From: Manis javanica
Taxonomy: Eukaryota; Chordata; Mammalia; Pholidota; Manidae
Reading direction: 5' to 3'
Assembly: GCF_040802235.1 (NCBI RefSeq)
Contig: NC_133164.1
Location: 90,574,302-90,638,301, forward strand
DNA: 64,000 bases
Under the pieces are notes generated by a model, which was not told the DNA's origin, did no database searches, and saw only the letters and a list, made by a program, of their open reading frames with translations. The position numbers were made by a program, and so were the translations under genes. This document shows positions 1 through 11,103 of the stretch, piece by piece. Every line of letters begins with the position of its first letter. The first letter of the stretch is position 1.

Positions 1-575
1 ATTCTCCGGTGAATTGCTGCTATGTGTCACTCCTTTCCTTTCACTGTGTTCTTGGATTTCTTTCTTTCTGTTTCCCCATCCTGTTTTTCTGGAATTCCTG
101 TTAGCAGATATTGGATTCTTATACTAAACCCCCAATTGTCTCATATTATACATTCTCTTTTCCTGATTTCTGTATCTTTGCTTTTTAATGTGCCTTCTTG
201 AAGATTTTTTGCAACTTTGTCTTCTATACATTCTATTTTTACATTATTAAGTTATGCCGTATTTTAAATTTCCATATACTCTTCCTTATTCTCTGATTAT
301 TCCTTTTTCATAGAGTCCTGTTTTTATTGTGGAGTGAAATGTCCCCTTTTAGCTTTACTATGATGTTATTTATGGTTTTTTGTTCAAATTTTCTACTGCT
401 TCCTTCATTGTCTCTGTTTTCTCTAGGCTCCTTTTTTCCCCCTCCATTTGTTTTGCAATCTGACTTTGATATTGAGGCCTTCCTTAAATAGCTGATGATC
501 TTGGATAGAAGGGACTACTTATAATTTAAGAGCTAACTAAAACTTCAGAGTGCATGGAAAGGTGGGCTTTATTAT
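1..575 (-). repeat. Ancient L1 5'-region fragment (tentative)
   Basis: The T-rich plus strand resembles the complement of the 5' region / ORF1 area of old mammalian L1M or HAL1 elements, including the stretch around 280-500 with its run of cttcattgtctctgtttt-like phrases. No open frame survives. The assignment rests on remembered similarity to old L1 5' sequence and could be another ancient repeat. The left edge is cut by the window start. Confidence 0.38.
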
Positions 576-1174
576 AGAGTGATGGGTTTACTTTCATCAC
601 TTCCTGTGGTTTACTTTCAAAGGTTTGTAGAAGTTCATACAAGCTTTTTCTTTGGGCCACTCCAGCTGTCCAGAAGAGACTCCATCAGTGAAGGAAGAGT
701 TGTAGTAGTGATGAACCCAACCAAAAAAATGCATGAAAGAAATGGGGGAAACTGGCAGTAAAGGAAAATTAGTAAAGGTAAAGGTAAAAAAAAGTGAAGG
801 AAATGGCAGTAAAAGTAAAGGAGTAATTGGAATCAAAGAACATGGTGAAGTACATGGTGGTGAGCTGTGATTTTCCTCAACCAAAATAAGGTAATAAAAG
901 TTGGAAATTTATAAGATAAGAATTGGAGTACATTAAGTGTATGGTTAATTGTGTTACTTGTGGTGACAGAGCAGCAGAGAGGGTGAAGTGCCTTATAGTT
1001 CAGCATCTGACATTCACTCCATTTTACCTGTTGCCAGGTCTGCATGCAACCTCCAGTTATGCTGCATCCCACATCCTTACATCTGAGCCTCAGCAGTTCA
1101 CAAAACCAACTACATAATTTGATGGGTCCAGTGCAAAGTGAAAATGCAGAGTCCCTTATTAAAAAATTATTAAG
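576..1174. other. Unassigned sequence with purine-rich patch
   Basis: No gene or classified repeat is recognised. About 755-850 is dominated by A and G with repeated 'gtaaaggtaaa'-like words. The short open frames here have no recognisable domains and overlap on both strands, as expected by chance. Confidence 0.5.
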
Positions 1175-1430
1175 AATTTCATGGGGGAAGTGGAGATGTC
1201 AGTTATAAGATGAATAGGGTTTGGGGATCTAATGTGCAGCATGGTGACTATAGTCAACAATCCTGTATTTTGTACTTGAAAGTTGCTGTGAAAGTAGAGC
1301 TTTAATGTTCTCACCATAAGAACAAACAGGTAATTATGTGAGGTAAAGAATGTGCTAACTAACCTTACTGTGGTAAGCATTTCCCAATATATACATGTAT
1401 CAAAACCTTATTCTGTACATTTTAATTTAA
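1175..1430 (+). repeat. L1M-type 3' UTR tail
   Basis: The text from about 1215 (ggggatctaatgtgcagcat, then gtgactatagtcaacaat) through the 'gttctcaccataagaacaaac' and 'aaccttattctgtacatttt' blocks matches the conserved end of old L1M 3' UTRs in order and spacing. It is in plus orientation and 5'-truncated, with no coding remnant. This is a fossil insertion that predates the young L1s elsewhere in the window. Confidence 0.72.
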
Positions 1431-2644
1431 AAGCATAAAGGCCAAGGAAGAAAGCCTTTCTGTCTGGACTTAAGAGTGAGTGAACATTTTCTTCACCTCT
1501 GGTAAATGAGAACTGTTCACATTTTGTTTCTGTAGATACTGATCACTTGGTTTACCAGGTTGACCTTGGCCCAGAGTCTGGAGGAACAAGTCACCGCTTC
1601 CATGTCTAAATTGTCTGTCTAGCTGCCTCCTCTCCTCTTCCCTTCTTGGGCTTCCAGGTCTAGGCCTGCAGGTCTGGTGGGTCAAAGTCTGACCCTGCTT
1701 TCCCAGAACTCCAGTGACTGACATGGCTTTTTTGGAACCTAGTGACAAAAGCCCAGATAATGGAAGGTTAAGCAAGAAAGCTCTGGCTAAAGGAAATAAT
1801 CTGTGATAAGGCAGGGAGGGCAAAGCAGTCCTCAGAGAAGACAACAATGTATTTTCTCTCCACTCATATTTTGGCTTCTGCCTTCATGTGGCTCTCCTTC
1901 TCTTGCATATGCCAGATACGAAGGTTACTTCAGCATACAAGCTGGGCGCCCATCCACTCTCTTACCTATATGGCATGTTTATGACTTTGTGAGACTATCT
2001 AAGATACTGTTTGCAAATGTACATGCAAGGGGGTTGGAGGCTAGTGTTTCATTTAAAAGATAAAGGCCGACTTTAACACATCTGAGAGAGTTTTGAATCT
2101 CCTTGGAACTTGAGGGACAATAAGCAAAAAGTGAATGCCATAAGAAGGAAAAGCCAGAGTACAACAGAATGTGATCTGCATGGACCTTTGCTCTTAATCC
2201 ACCAGGCTAGCTTTGAAATGAGCTGTGTAACTCATGAATATTGGTAACGTTCTGGAGTGGAGGCAATTTGCAGTACTGTACTCGAAAAAACGGATCTTGA
2301 GATTGCTTCCTCATTTCCCCTGCATCAAAAGCTGATTCTCTTCTTTAAAAGGATACTTGTTTTCTGAATTCATATTTTCCGTGCCAAAAGAGCAATACAA
2401 TATTACTCTGATATTACATTGAGAGAAGTGGTAAAATGCCCAGATCCACTGGAAGAAACAGTATATACTCCAGAAATGAAAGAAACTAGGAAATGTAAGA
2501 GTCCAAGGAAGTGAATAGAAATAAAACTTGAATCAAAATATTGTTGACTAGAACAAAAAAGAAGCAGAGAAGACAGAGAAAGTGAAGAACCAGTGTGGTA
2601 CTGGGAGCACAACTGAGTGAGAACCTATAAAACCTAGAAAAGAA
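1431..2644. other. Unassigned sequence
   Basis: No gene, RNA or repeat family is recognised. Open frames on both strands are short and mutually overlapping, with no domain signature. Confidence 0.5.
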
Positions 2645-2650
2645 ACACAG

Positions 2651-2680
2651 GATGGATAGATAGATAAATATAGATAGATG
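2651..2680. repeat. Short (GATA)-like simple repeat
   Basis: A degenerate run of gata/taga units, about 30 bp. It is too short and interrupted to be notable. Confidence 0.6.
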
Positions 2681-2780
2681 TGGATTAATGCCACCTTTTT
2701 AGGCAGCATAGAGTTGAGTGAACATTATCTGAGACCCACTTACAGATGTCCACGTGTTGACTTACAGAAAGACAAGTGGG

Positions 2781-2881
2781 ACTGCTTAAAAGGAACCAGA
2801 AAGAATTTTTAGTATTTGTAAATTATTAGGCACTGCTTAAAAGAAACCAGAAAGAATTTTTAATATTGTAAATTATTAGGC
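2781..2881. repeat. Tandem duplication of a ~51-bp unit
   Basis: Two adjacent copies, 2781-2831 (51 bp) and 2832-2881 (50 bp), both run from 'actgcttaaaa' to 'aattattaggc'. They differ at a few positions (for example aaggaacc versus aagaaacc) and by one-base length changes. This is a simple local duplication with no coding content. Confidence 0.9.
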
Positions 2882-3603
2882 AAGAGACTGAAGACCCAAG
2901 GCACATACATGGTATTGTTGTTACTTTTGGCACACTTTCTATAGGACTTTGGAAGATAAATATAGGAGGGGAGTAGTTTTATAACAGATGGCATGGGGCT
3001 TGTGGCATTCTTAACATACAGGGCTTAACATAAAGGGCTGGAAGGAGAAACTCCTAACTCAAGAGGAAGTGGCTCCCACAGAGATAGAAAAGAATATTCT
3101 TGCTCAGAGACTGGCTGAGCTGCTCAGGAAGATTTTTAAAAATAAAGTGTACTCATTTTTTTTTTAAGTAAAGGGATGTACAAAGATGAAAACAAATGTG
3201 ATTCAAAACATGCAGAAAATGTTAATATTAAACAATAAATAGGTAAAGTAACCTCTGCACTTGTAAGAAAAGTTTAAACAGTACCTGAGAGATTTTATAC
3301 AAAATATGCATGAGGATGGAAAGGAAAAAACAAGTATAGCATGAAAAAAAGTGTAATAGGGCAGGAGGTTCCCAAAGATTGTCATGAGGGAAGTAACTGA
3401 GAAACAAAATGCCTATGGACTCAGTTTCCCTAATGTGCAGGGAATAGCTAACATGGTAAATTCACAGTTTTAATTAATGTTGATTGATATGATGAAATTC
3501 AAAAGTAGAATATGATGGAAGAGCTTACTTTATTCAGAGAAATATATATTAGACAGCATATCAAGAAAATGTGCAGTGAACATCATGAAGTGAGTATATT
3601 TGT
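2882..3603. other. Unassigned AT-rich sequence
   Basis: No gene or repeat family is recognised in this stretch. Open frames are short and AT-driven. Confidence 0.5.
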
Positions 3604-3720
3604 CAAGCACATTATATATAATGTACCAGGAACTTTTCTAGATGTTAGAATCCAATGCCTGCACTCAAGGAGCTTATAGTCTGAAAGTCAAAATTGCTTT
3701 ATGAATATAACCAGGTATAA
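3604..3720 (-). repeat. LINE-2 3' end fragment
   Basis: Contains 'gtaccaggaacttttctaga', then 'ctgcactcaaggagcttata' and 'gtctga'. This is the complement of the conserved L2 3' end (gccaggcactgttctagg ... ccctcaaggagcttacagtct). It is short and strongly diverged. Confidence 0.6.
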
Positions 3721-4009
3721 ATAAACTCAAATTGTTCTAGGGGGAAAATAAGGACATACCTGCAAAAAAGCTGTTATTCTCTGAAAACTCTGAGAGGCAA
3801 TCAATCTTTTTGAAAACATACACACAGAAGGTGGAAAGAAGGGAGCAAAATCAAGGATGACTGCATAGTCAGACAGATGTGTAAAAATGGTATCAGAAAG
3901 AATAAAGTCCAATAAAGAAAAAAGCCCAAGGAGATGAGGCTTGATTTTTTTCTTAAGTAAACATTGAACTATGGCACACATCCCTAAGAGCACAATGATC
4001 GTATATCAC

Positions 4010-4738
4010 TCAATTCATTTTCACAAACTGAACATAATCATGTAACTAGCACCAGACCAAAAAACAGGACACAGCCAGTATCCCCAGAAACCTCCTCCTA
4101 GTTCCTTGTAATCGCTCCTGCCCCCACCACTGGGCAAGGCTAACTTATCCTGATTTCTAACACTTTATTTAGTTTTGCCAAAAGCAATTTAGTCCTAACA
4201 CTACTTTGCTAAGGTATAACCTGCACATATTTCAAGTCTAAAATTAAGCACCATCAAGTCAAGATACTAAACATTTCCTTCCATCTCCCCCGAAAATGTT
4301 CTATGTCCCTCTGTAATTCATCCCTTTTCTACACCTGTCCCTAGGTGACCTCTGATCTGTTTCTGTCAATATATATTACTTTGTATTTCCTGGAGTTTTA
4401 TAAAAATGAGATCATACATTCTTTCTGGTGAGGGGAAGGTCTGGCTTATTTTATTCAATATAATCATTTTGAGATTCATCAATATTGCTTTGTAAAACAG
4501 TGGTTTGCTTCTTTTATTAATGATGAGTATCATCCTATTGTATGGATATACCACAATTGTTTATCCATTCACCATTTGATGGATATTCAGGTTGTTTACA
4601 AGCTTTGGATATTACAAATAAAGTTGCTGTCAACATTCCTGATCAAGTCTTTGTAGAAACATAAACTTTAATTTTTCTTGGACAAATACCTAGGAGTGAA
4701 ATGGCTGGGTGATACTGCAGGTGTGTGTTTAAATTTTT
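4010..4738 (-). repeat. L1M ORF2 3' end / 3' UTR fragment
   Basis: On the plus strand the order is a C-rich block, 'aatgagatcatacattcttt', 'ccattgtatggatatacca'-like text at about 4530-4555, 'gttgtttacaagctttggat', 'aaagttgctgtcaacattcc' and 'acctaggagtgaaatggctg'. This is the complement of the C-terminal ORF2 / 3' UTR region of old L1M elements. All frames are broken. The next element (L1-A) starts directly at its right edge. Confidence 0.8.
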
Positions 4739-5700
4739 AAGATTCAGGGGAAAAAGAAGTGAGGCACAACCTCCTCCCAAAACCACATATAACAGCAAAT
4801 ACAACTAATCCTGAAAGAGTGATCCCAAAACTTCAGAACAGACTGCCTACATCTGGGGAAAAGAGAACACTTCACAGAAAAGAGTAAAGTAGCAAAACCA
4901 TCATCTGGCAGGACATAAGCCCTCCCACCACCCCAGCTCACAGGTAGGAAGAAGAGAAATGGAATAGGGAGGGTGTAGAAGCCCAGGACTGCTAAACACC
5001 CAGCCCAAGATCTGCTCCAAGAGCACAAACCAACATTACATGGTACTCAGGAGATTAGCAGGGTTGGAAAGCAAAGACAGGCAGAATACTCACATGGAAT
5101 GAGATTCCAGCCACCTGTGGAGAACAGGCATGCACAACTGGCTGCTCTAGGACAAAAGAAAGGCAGGCAATTTGAAAGACTTCCCAACAGCGAGGGGGGT
5201 GCTAAAGCGGCAAGGATTACACAGAGTTGCCTGTTCAGGAGAAAGGGCAGGTACACAAGATCATCTCAACACACTCAGATCAGCAGGTTGGGAACTTTCA
5301 GGAGCTTCATACACTCCATCCCCCTGGCTGGCAATGCAGCGCCAAGGCCCCAAACTGTGATATGCAGCCTGCAATTCCTTCTTCCTGGCAGGCAACCATC
5401 CACACACCTGCTGCCCCTGCCCTTGTGCCAGGCCAGCCAGAGGGTGGCTCCACATGCAGCAGCTACAGGGGCTTAAAGCAGAACTTCCTCCCTGCATGCT
5501 CTCCCACTGGACCTGGTAATGGAGGCAGGCACTGCAGCCAGGAAGAAGGAAAGAGCTATTCCTTCCCAGCAGGCACTGGTTCTGTTTGCCTGAGACCACT
5601 GCCAATCCTCCAGGTACTCAACAGCTCTAGGGAATAGAGCTACTGGGCATTAGAGTGTGCCACCTACACAAAGTTATATTCCATAGGAATCACTAGAAAA
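4739..5700 (+). promoter_or_regulatory. L1-A 5' UTR (internal promoter region)
   Basis: It aligns by eye with the complement of the L1-B 5' UTR (29620-30565): shared phrases are the C-rich 'cctcctcccaaaaccacat' block near 4767 and a GC-richer, CpG-depleted middle (5080-5640). In L1s this region drives sense transcription from inside the element. Open frames here are GC-driven and on both strands, so I do not call them genes. Confidence 0.7.
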
Positions 5701-6543
5701 ATGATATGGCAAAATAATTTTGTACAAACAATAATTCAGAAGATGCCAGATGGTGGGCTAAGTGAAACTGAAATCACCAATCTTCTCGGTAAGGATTTCA
5801 AAATAAAAATCATAAATGTGCTCACGGAGCTACAGAAAAATTCAAGATCTCAGGGAAGATTTAAAGAAAGAGAAACTTTGAAAAATACAATATCTGAAAT
5901 GAAACATACAGGGGAGCAACTTAAAAGTACATTAGAGGAGATGGTAAATGGCACAGAAATTAGAGAATAGGAAAACAAGCTGAGGCTCAGAGAGAAAAAA
6001 GGATCTCTAGGAATGAAAGAATATTGAGAGAACTATGTGAACAATCTAAGAGGAACAATATTCGCATTATAGGGGTGTTGGAAGAAGAAGAAGAGAGAAA
6101 AAGGGATAGAAAGTCTCCTTGAGGAAATTGCTGAAAACGTCCCTGATGTGGGGAAAGAAATAGTCTCTCAGGCCATGGAAGTGCACAAATTTCCCAACAT
6201 AAGGGAACCTAGGAAGACAACACCAAAACACACAATAATTAAACTGGCAAAGATCAAAGACAAAGAGTATTAAAAGCAGCCAGAGACAGAAAAATGTCAT
6301 ATATAAAGGAAAGCCCATCAGGCTATCATCAGACTTCTCAGCAGAACCATTACAGGCCACAGGGAATGGCATGATATATTTAATGCAATGCAACAGAAGG
6401 GCTGCCAACCAAGAATACTTTACCCAGCAAGATTACTATTTAAACTTGAAAGAGAGATTAAAAATTTTCCAGAGATGCAAAAGTTGAGGGAATTTACTTC
6501 CCACAAACCATCTCTACAGTGTATTTTCAAGGGACTGCTATAG
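5701..6543 (+). pseudogene. L1 ORF1 (RNA-binding chaperone), disrupted
   Basis: L1 ORF1p binds L1 RNA as a coiled-coil trimer. The ATG at 5701 opens an N-terminal/coiled-coil segment of 89 codons that ends at a stop at 5968-5970. Later pieces in shifting frames match the RRM (near 6055-6090, with an acidic EEEEE run) and the C-terminal domain, where 'PRILYPARLLFKLE' is readable at about 6406-6450. The final TAG at 6541-6543 lies 280 codons after the ATG, a normal length for the family. Internal stops and frameshifts rule out function. The start is supported by similarity to the L1-B ORF1 N-terminus. Confidence 0.82.
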
Positions 6544-6710
6544 ATGGAAGTACTCCAAAGGTTAAATAGCTGTCACCAGAGAAAATAAAACCACAGTAAA
6601 GGAAGCAGACAATTGTTTACTAAGCAAATGCAAAATTAAATAGACTACTCATAAAGTCAGTCAAAGGATACATAAAGAGTACAGAATATGTTAACTAATA
6701 TATAAACAAT

Positions 6711-6775
6711 GGAGGAAGAAGAAGAAGAAGAAGGAAGAGGAGGAGGAGGAGGAGGAAGAGGAAGAAAAAAAAGGA
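6711..6775. repeat. (GAA)n/(GGA)n purine repeat between the L1-A ORFs
   Basis: About 60 bp of pure A/G with gaa and gga units in the inter-ORF spacer of L1-A. L1-B and L1-C do not show it at the matching place, so it expanded locally. Confidence 0.85.
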
Positions 6776-6855
6776 ACCTTTAGATTGTGTTTGAAATAGC
6801 AAAATAAGGAGGTTAAGTTAGACTGTTAGAAAGTAAGGAAGCTGCCCTTGGCCCT

Positions 6856-8858
6856 TTGGTAACCATGATTCTAATGCCTGCAATGGCAATAAGTACATAT
6901 TTATGGATAAGCACCCGAAATGAAAATGGGCTGAATGCACCAGTCAAAAGACATAGATTTATAGAATGGATTTTTAAAAAAAAAGGCCATCTATGTGCTG
7001 TCTACAAAAAACACATTTCAAACCCAAAGACATATACAGACTAAAAGTAAAGTAATGATAAAATATATTTCATGCAAATAATAGGGAGAAAAAAGCAGGA
7101 GTTGCTGTACTTGTATCAGACAAAATAGACTTCAAAACAAAGAAAGTAACAAGAGACAAAAAAGGACATTGCATAATGATAAAGGGGTCTGTCCAACAAG
7201 AGGATAAAACCTGGCAAATATCTATGCACCCAACATAGGAGCACCCAAATATGTGGAACAAATCCTAACAGAATTTAAGGGGGGAATAGAATGTAATGTA
7301 TTCCTTTTAGAAGACTTCAACACACCACTTACTACAAAAGACAGATCAACTGGACAGAAAATAAATAAGGAGACAGGCATTGAATAACGCATTAGAACAG
7401 ATGGACCTAACAGACATCTACAGAACACACCACCCAAAAGCAGCAGGATGCACATTCTTCTCAAGTGTACATGGAATGTTTTCCAGAATAGATCACATAC
7501 TAGGCCACAAAAAGAGTGTCAGTAAATTTAAAAAGATTGAAATTGTGCCAACTGGCTTCTCAGACCACAAAGCTGTGAAATTTGAAATAAATTATGCAAA
7601 GAAAACAAAAAAGCCCACAAACACATGGAGACTTAACAACATGCTCCTAAATAATCAATGGATCAATGGCCAAATAAAAACAGAGATCAAGCAATATATG
7701 GAGACAAATGAAAACAACAATCAACACCCCAAAACCTGTGAGATGCGGTGAAGGCCGTTCTAAGAGGAAAGTATATTGCAATACAGACTTATCTCAGGAA
7801 ACAAGAACAATCCCAAAGGAACAGTCTAAACTCACAATTAATGAAACTAGAAAAAAGAACATGTGAGGCCCAAAGTCAGTAGAAGGAGGGACAAAATAAA
7901 CATCAGAGCAGAAATAAATGAATTTGAGAAAAATAAAACAATAGAATCAATGAAACCAGGAACTGGTTCTTTGAGACAAAATAGAAAAACTCTTAACCAG
8001 AGTTATGTAGTGAAAAAGAGAGTGTACACACTTAAAAAGAATCAACAACATAGATAAACTCCTAGTGAGTTATCAAGAAAAAAGGAGAGTGTACACACAT
8101 AAACATAATCAACAAATAGATAAACCCCTAGCCAGAGTTATCAAGAGAAAAAGAGAGTACACATATAAACAGAATCAAAATGAGAAAGGAAAAATCACTG
8201 TGGACACCACAGAAATACAAAGAATTATTAGAGAATACTATGAAAAATTATATGCTAACAAACTGGATAACCTAGAAGAAATGGACAACTTTGTAGAAAA
8301 TACAACTTTCCAAGGCTGACCAAGGAAGAAACAGAAAATCTGAACAGATCAATTACCAGCAATGAAATTGAATCGGTAATCAAAAAACTACCTAAGAACA
8401 AAAGCACTGGACCAGATGGATTCACCACTGAATTTTATCAAACATTTAGAGAAGATCTAATACCCATCCCCCTTAAAATTTTCCAAAAAGTAAAAGAGGA
8501 GGGAATACTTCCTAACTCATTCTATGAAGCTAGCATCACTCTAATACCAAAACCAGACAATGACACCATGAAAAAAGAACATTACAGACCAATATCCCTG
8601 ATGAACACAGATGCAAAAATACTCAACAAAATATTAGCAAACAGAATTCGAAAATACATAAAAAAGATCATCCATCATGATCAAGTGGGATTTATTCCAG
8701 GGATGCAAGGATGGTACAATATTTGAAAATCCATCAACACATACACCACATCGACAGAAAGAAGGACAAAAATCACATGATCACCTCAATAGATGCTGAA
8801 AAAGCATTTGACAAAACTTGACATCCATTCATGATTAAAAAACTCTCAACAAAATGGG
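6856..8858 (+). pseudogene. L1 ORF2 (endonuclease/reverse transcriptase), truncated and broken
   Basis: ORF2p nicks target DNA and reverse-transcribes L1 RNA. The N-terminal endonuclease is readable in pieces from about 6886 (NGLNAPVKRHR), through 7380-7751 ('IDHILGHKK', 'SDHKAVKFEI' near the catalytic D/H region), and on to the EN-RT linker. The 8065-8319 open frame contains '[15 protein letters not shown]'. At 8560-8860 RT text such as '[13 protein letters not shown]' and 'DAEKAFDK' is readable across frameshifts. The sequence ends before the FADD catalytic motif, so the polymerase core is missing. A ~67-bp tandem triplication (8001-8180) interrupts the linker. Confidence 0.85.
8001..8180 (+). 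repeat. Three-copy ~67-bp tandem repeat inside L1-A ORF2
   Basis: Units start at 8001, 8068 and 8136, each beginning 'agttat'. They share 'gagagtgtacacac' or a close variant and 'aatcaacaa...tagataaac'. The period of 67-68 bp is not a multiple of three, so each unit shifts the ORF2 frame. L1-B and L1-C have a single unit at the equivalent place. Confidence 0.8.
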
Positions 8859-9183
8859 TGTAGAGGGTATAGGTAAAAATGCAGTATTTCCAGAATCTCT
8901 CGCCTGACTTCAGTGCATATCCATATCAATACGTGTTTCCGAGGGTTGGATAGAAGTAGTCCATCTCCATATCAATAGGGAATTAAAAGGGTGAGTGAAG
9001 GCATATCTGGACCAGAGAGGTTGGGTGGGGTCTTTTCTTCTGCAGCTGGTCTGAGTGAGACACAGGATGACTGCTTGTAAGAAATAAAAGTGTTTCTCCC
9101 ACTTTATTTCTCCCTTGGACTGATTTTGGTTTCAAAGGTATTTTGCCTCAGGATTCCTACCACCCCCCAATCCCAGAGTAACA
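8859..9183 (+). repeat. 5' LTR of the ERV-L-like element
   Basis: Starts TGTAGAGG (the start could be up to ~9 bp further right, because the L1 host sequence is similar) and ends ...AACA at 9183. A polyadenylation signal aataaa lies at about 9083, followed by a T-rich U5. The same LTR family occurs as an antisense solo copy at 35570-35883. Shared text includes 'tagtccatctccatatcaat' and 'ctttatttctccctt'. Confidence 0.82.
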
Positions 9184-9185
9184 TC

Positions 9186-9203
9186 TGGTAGTAGTCAGTA
9201 GGA
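9186..9203 (+). other. Retroviral primer binding site, tRNA-Leu-like
   Basis: TGG starts two bases after the LTR's terminal CA, and the following bases (tggtagtagtcagtagga) resemble the complement of a tRNA-Leu 3' end with several mismatches. Leucine priming defines the ERV-L group. Mismatches reflect decay, so the tRNA assignment is probable, not certain. Confidence 0.6.
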
Positions 9204-9227
9204 CCTCTGAACTCAAAATCTGTCTGC

Positions 9228-10622
9228 ATGGGTGCAACCATTGGGTGGGCTGACTCTAGGGATGGTGAGGAGGCCCTGGTGGGTGTAGCCATAGAGGGTG
9301 CGGCTTCACACGGGAGCTCCACATCTGTGGGGCTTCCAGGTGGGGAGCCCCTAGTGGGGAATTGGTCTAAGGTAAAGCACCTCCTAGAGGGGTGGGGCCT
9401 TCCCCAAATTTGGGGAAGGGTGGAGACACCGGAAGCTGCAGAATTAGCCCTCCATCGGATAGAAGACTGCTTAGAATCCTGAGTAGCCCTGCAGCAATGG
9501 GATTATAGAATCTCTTTTCCTAGAGATAGTGGAAAGTGTTATCAAGGAGAGAAGAGGGTTATTGAGGAGAAAGAGAGGATTACTGAGGAGAGAGACTATG
9601 GCAGGAGAGAGACACACTTCAGCATTGCTTGGAGGAGCTGGCAATGAACTACAGGATGTCCTTAAGAAAGAGAGACAGTTATTAAGACAGTTTGAGCTCT
9701 TGGAAGATACATTAGCAGTGAGGGAGGAAGCAGCTGGAGAATCCATGTTGCAGGGGTCTGTGGGGAAGGGGAAGAAATGAATGGTGCCTTCAGACCCAGA
9801 GATAGTAGACAAGATACTGGGAGAGGATGAGCTTCCTACATGGCTTGTGTGTTTCTGGGGTATAACAGTGGAAAACATTATTATGTCGTGTTTTTAAATG
9901 AGTAGACTGGCTTCCCTGATTACTCACCCTTCCCTCTGGCAGCAGTTGTAAAGTGCCCATCACACATCAGGTTATCAGATGCTTGTGGATTGGTTGACAG
10001 CAGCCATCAGGGCAGTTTGGCCTAATCAGGGTGATTTATCATACTTATCACTAACTGAAAAATGTATGCAGAGCTCCAGCAGCTGTTACTGGAGCTGGGC
10101 TTGAAAAGTATCATCTATAATACGGACCCCATAGGCCTCAATGAGGAATTTTTCACTGTAGGAATGAGAACTCTGGTGCTCCATACAGCTCTCCCATCGC
10201 TCTTTGGAACCCTAGTCACTATTCTTGTCCCCCACATAGGGCAAACCATAAGTGAGGCTATTCGTACTTTAGCAGATCTGAGGGAGGTTGAAACAGTAAG
10301 AGCCCGGAAGAAAGTATGGGCTAAGACTGAAAGAAGAGGTGCAAAGTGCCCCATGAAGGTCTTGAAGACCCAGAGGTAGATTGATTGGATGAAGATCGGG
10401 GTAGTGAAAGAAAATCTTGATGGGCAGCCCAAGAGGATGTTGTTAGAACTGTGGCACCAATTAAAGCGAGAGCAGCAGTTCCAGTGGCTGAGGGCCAGGA
10501 CACAGAAGCCAGAAGCAAAGCTGGCATGTGTCCCTGCAAGACTTCCTGGGGGACAGTACTTAGGCTCTGTCTGGCCCCTTATTCCTACAGGACGATTGGT
10601 CATTGTGGTTCGACTGAGGTGA
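9228..10622 (+). pseudogene. ERV gag remnant
   Basis: Gag is the retroviral structural polyprotein. The position between the primer site and the protease fits. Open pieces lie at 9228-9482, 9529-9780 and 10062-10379, in different frames. The piece at 10062-10379 (105 codons) has amphipathic helical text (ELQQLLLELGL, TALPSLFGTLVTIL, GQTISEAIRTLADL) compatible with a capsid region. An E/R-rich direct-repeat patch sits at 9540-9600. I see no CCHC nucleocapsid zinc knuckle. At least three frame changes and stops separate the pieces. The family call comes mainly from context. Confidence 0.55.
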
Positions 10623-10688
10623 GGGTCAGGGCCCCCACCTTGGGGGACATGGTGGGGACCAGAGGCCACATGTAGAATTAGAAATTCA

Positions 10689-11102
10689 TTGGTCCCCTGT
10701 GAATGCACAAATGTCCTGCTGCTGTTGGACACAGGAGTTGAATGTTCTCTGATTTATGGCAACCCTGAGCATTTCCCTGGGACCCCAGCTGTGATAGATG
10801 GCTATGGGGATACAGCAGTTAGAGAGAAAAAGACCCAAATCCCATTGGGGATAAGGCTTTTACCCCCAAAGGGGTATACTGTGTACATTTCTCCTATCCC
10901 AGAATATATTTTCAGGGTAGATACCCTTCAGGGCCTGTGGTTACAGACCACTGTAGGGGAGTTCAGACCGAGGGTACGTGTGATAAAGGCAATTCTGAGG
11001 GGACATCCTAAACACCCACCAGTAGCTCTGCCTGTACCTTGGCAAGTGACAAATAATAAGCAGTATAAATTGCCTGGGGGCTTTTATGGTGGGCATCTCT
11101 AA
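10689..11102 (+). pseudogene. ERV aspartic protease / start of pol, truncated
   Basis: The 137-codon open frame shows the retroviral protease active-site motif LDTG at residues 13-16 (Asp codon 10728-10730). The rest of a pepsin-like retroviral protease fold follows, and the end approaches the protease-RT linker (KQYKLPGGF). Retroviral proteases cleave Gag-Pol. The frame ends at a stop at 11100-11102 where the RT should begin. The ATG is internal and fortuitous, because the true frame would be continuous with gag-pro readthrough. The piece is open but cannot act without gag and RT. Confidence in the protease call is good; the virus group is less sure. Confidence 0.72.
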
Positions 11103-11103
11103 A

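Larger units (their letters stand above)
4739..8858 (+). mobile_element. L1-A: plus-strand L1 truncated at its 3' side
   Basis: A LINE-1 of the same lineage as L1-B and L1-C. It has a 5' UTR, a broken ORF1 of expected length and ORF2 through the endonuclease and into the reverse transcriptase, and it stops abruptly at 8858 where an ERV-L LTR begins. The rest of ORF2, the 3' UTR and the A-tail do not reappear after the ERV. The missing half was therefore deleted or lost in a rearrangement, not just separated by the insertion. Multiple stops and frameshifts show it is dead. Confidence 0.88.
8859..11103 (+). mobile_element. ERV-L-like (class III) provirus fragment
   Basis: In order: an LTR with TG...CA ends, a two-base gap, a leucine-type primer binding site, a gag remnant and a protease remnant. 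It stops just after a motif resembling the protease-RT junction (KQYKLPGGF; ERV-L elements have similar KQY..PGG text). No RT, integrase, env or 3' LTR follows. The leucine primer site plus this junction motif point to the ERV-L group. All frames except part of the protease are broken. It inserted into L1-A ORF2, as shown by the L1 frame running up to 8858. Confidence 0.75.

Noticed and set aside
5099-5637. 125- and 136-codon frames in opposite or overlapping frames
   Set aside because: They fall in the L1-A 5' UTR, where GC-rich sequence gives open frames on both strands. The aligned L1-B 5' UTR does not preserve them.
10115-10732. 205-codon minus-strand frame
   Set aside because: It is antisense to the ERV gag/protease region and has no domain. 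Shadow of the retroviral sequence.
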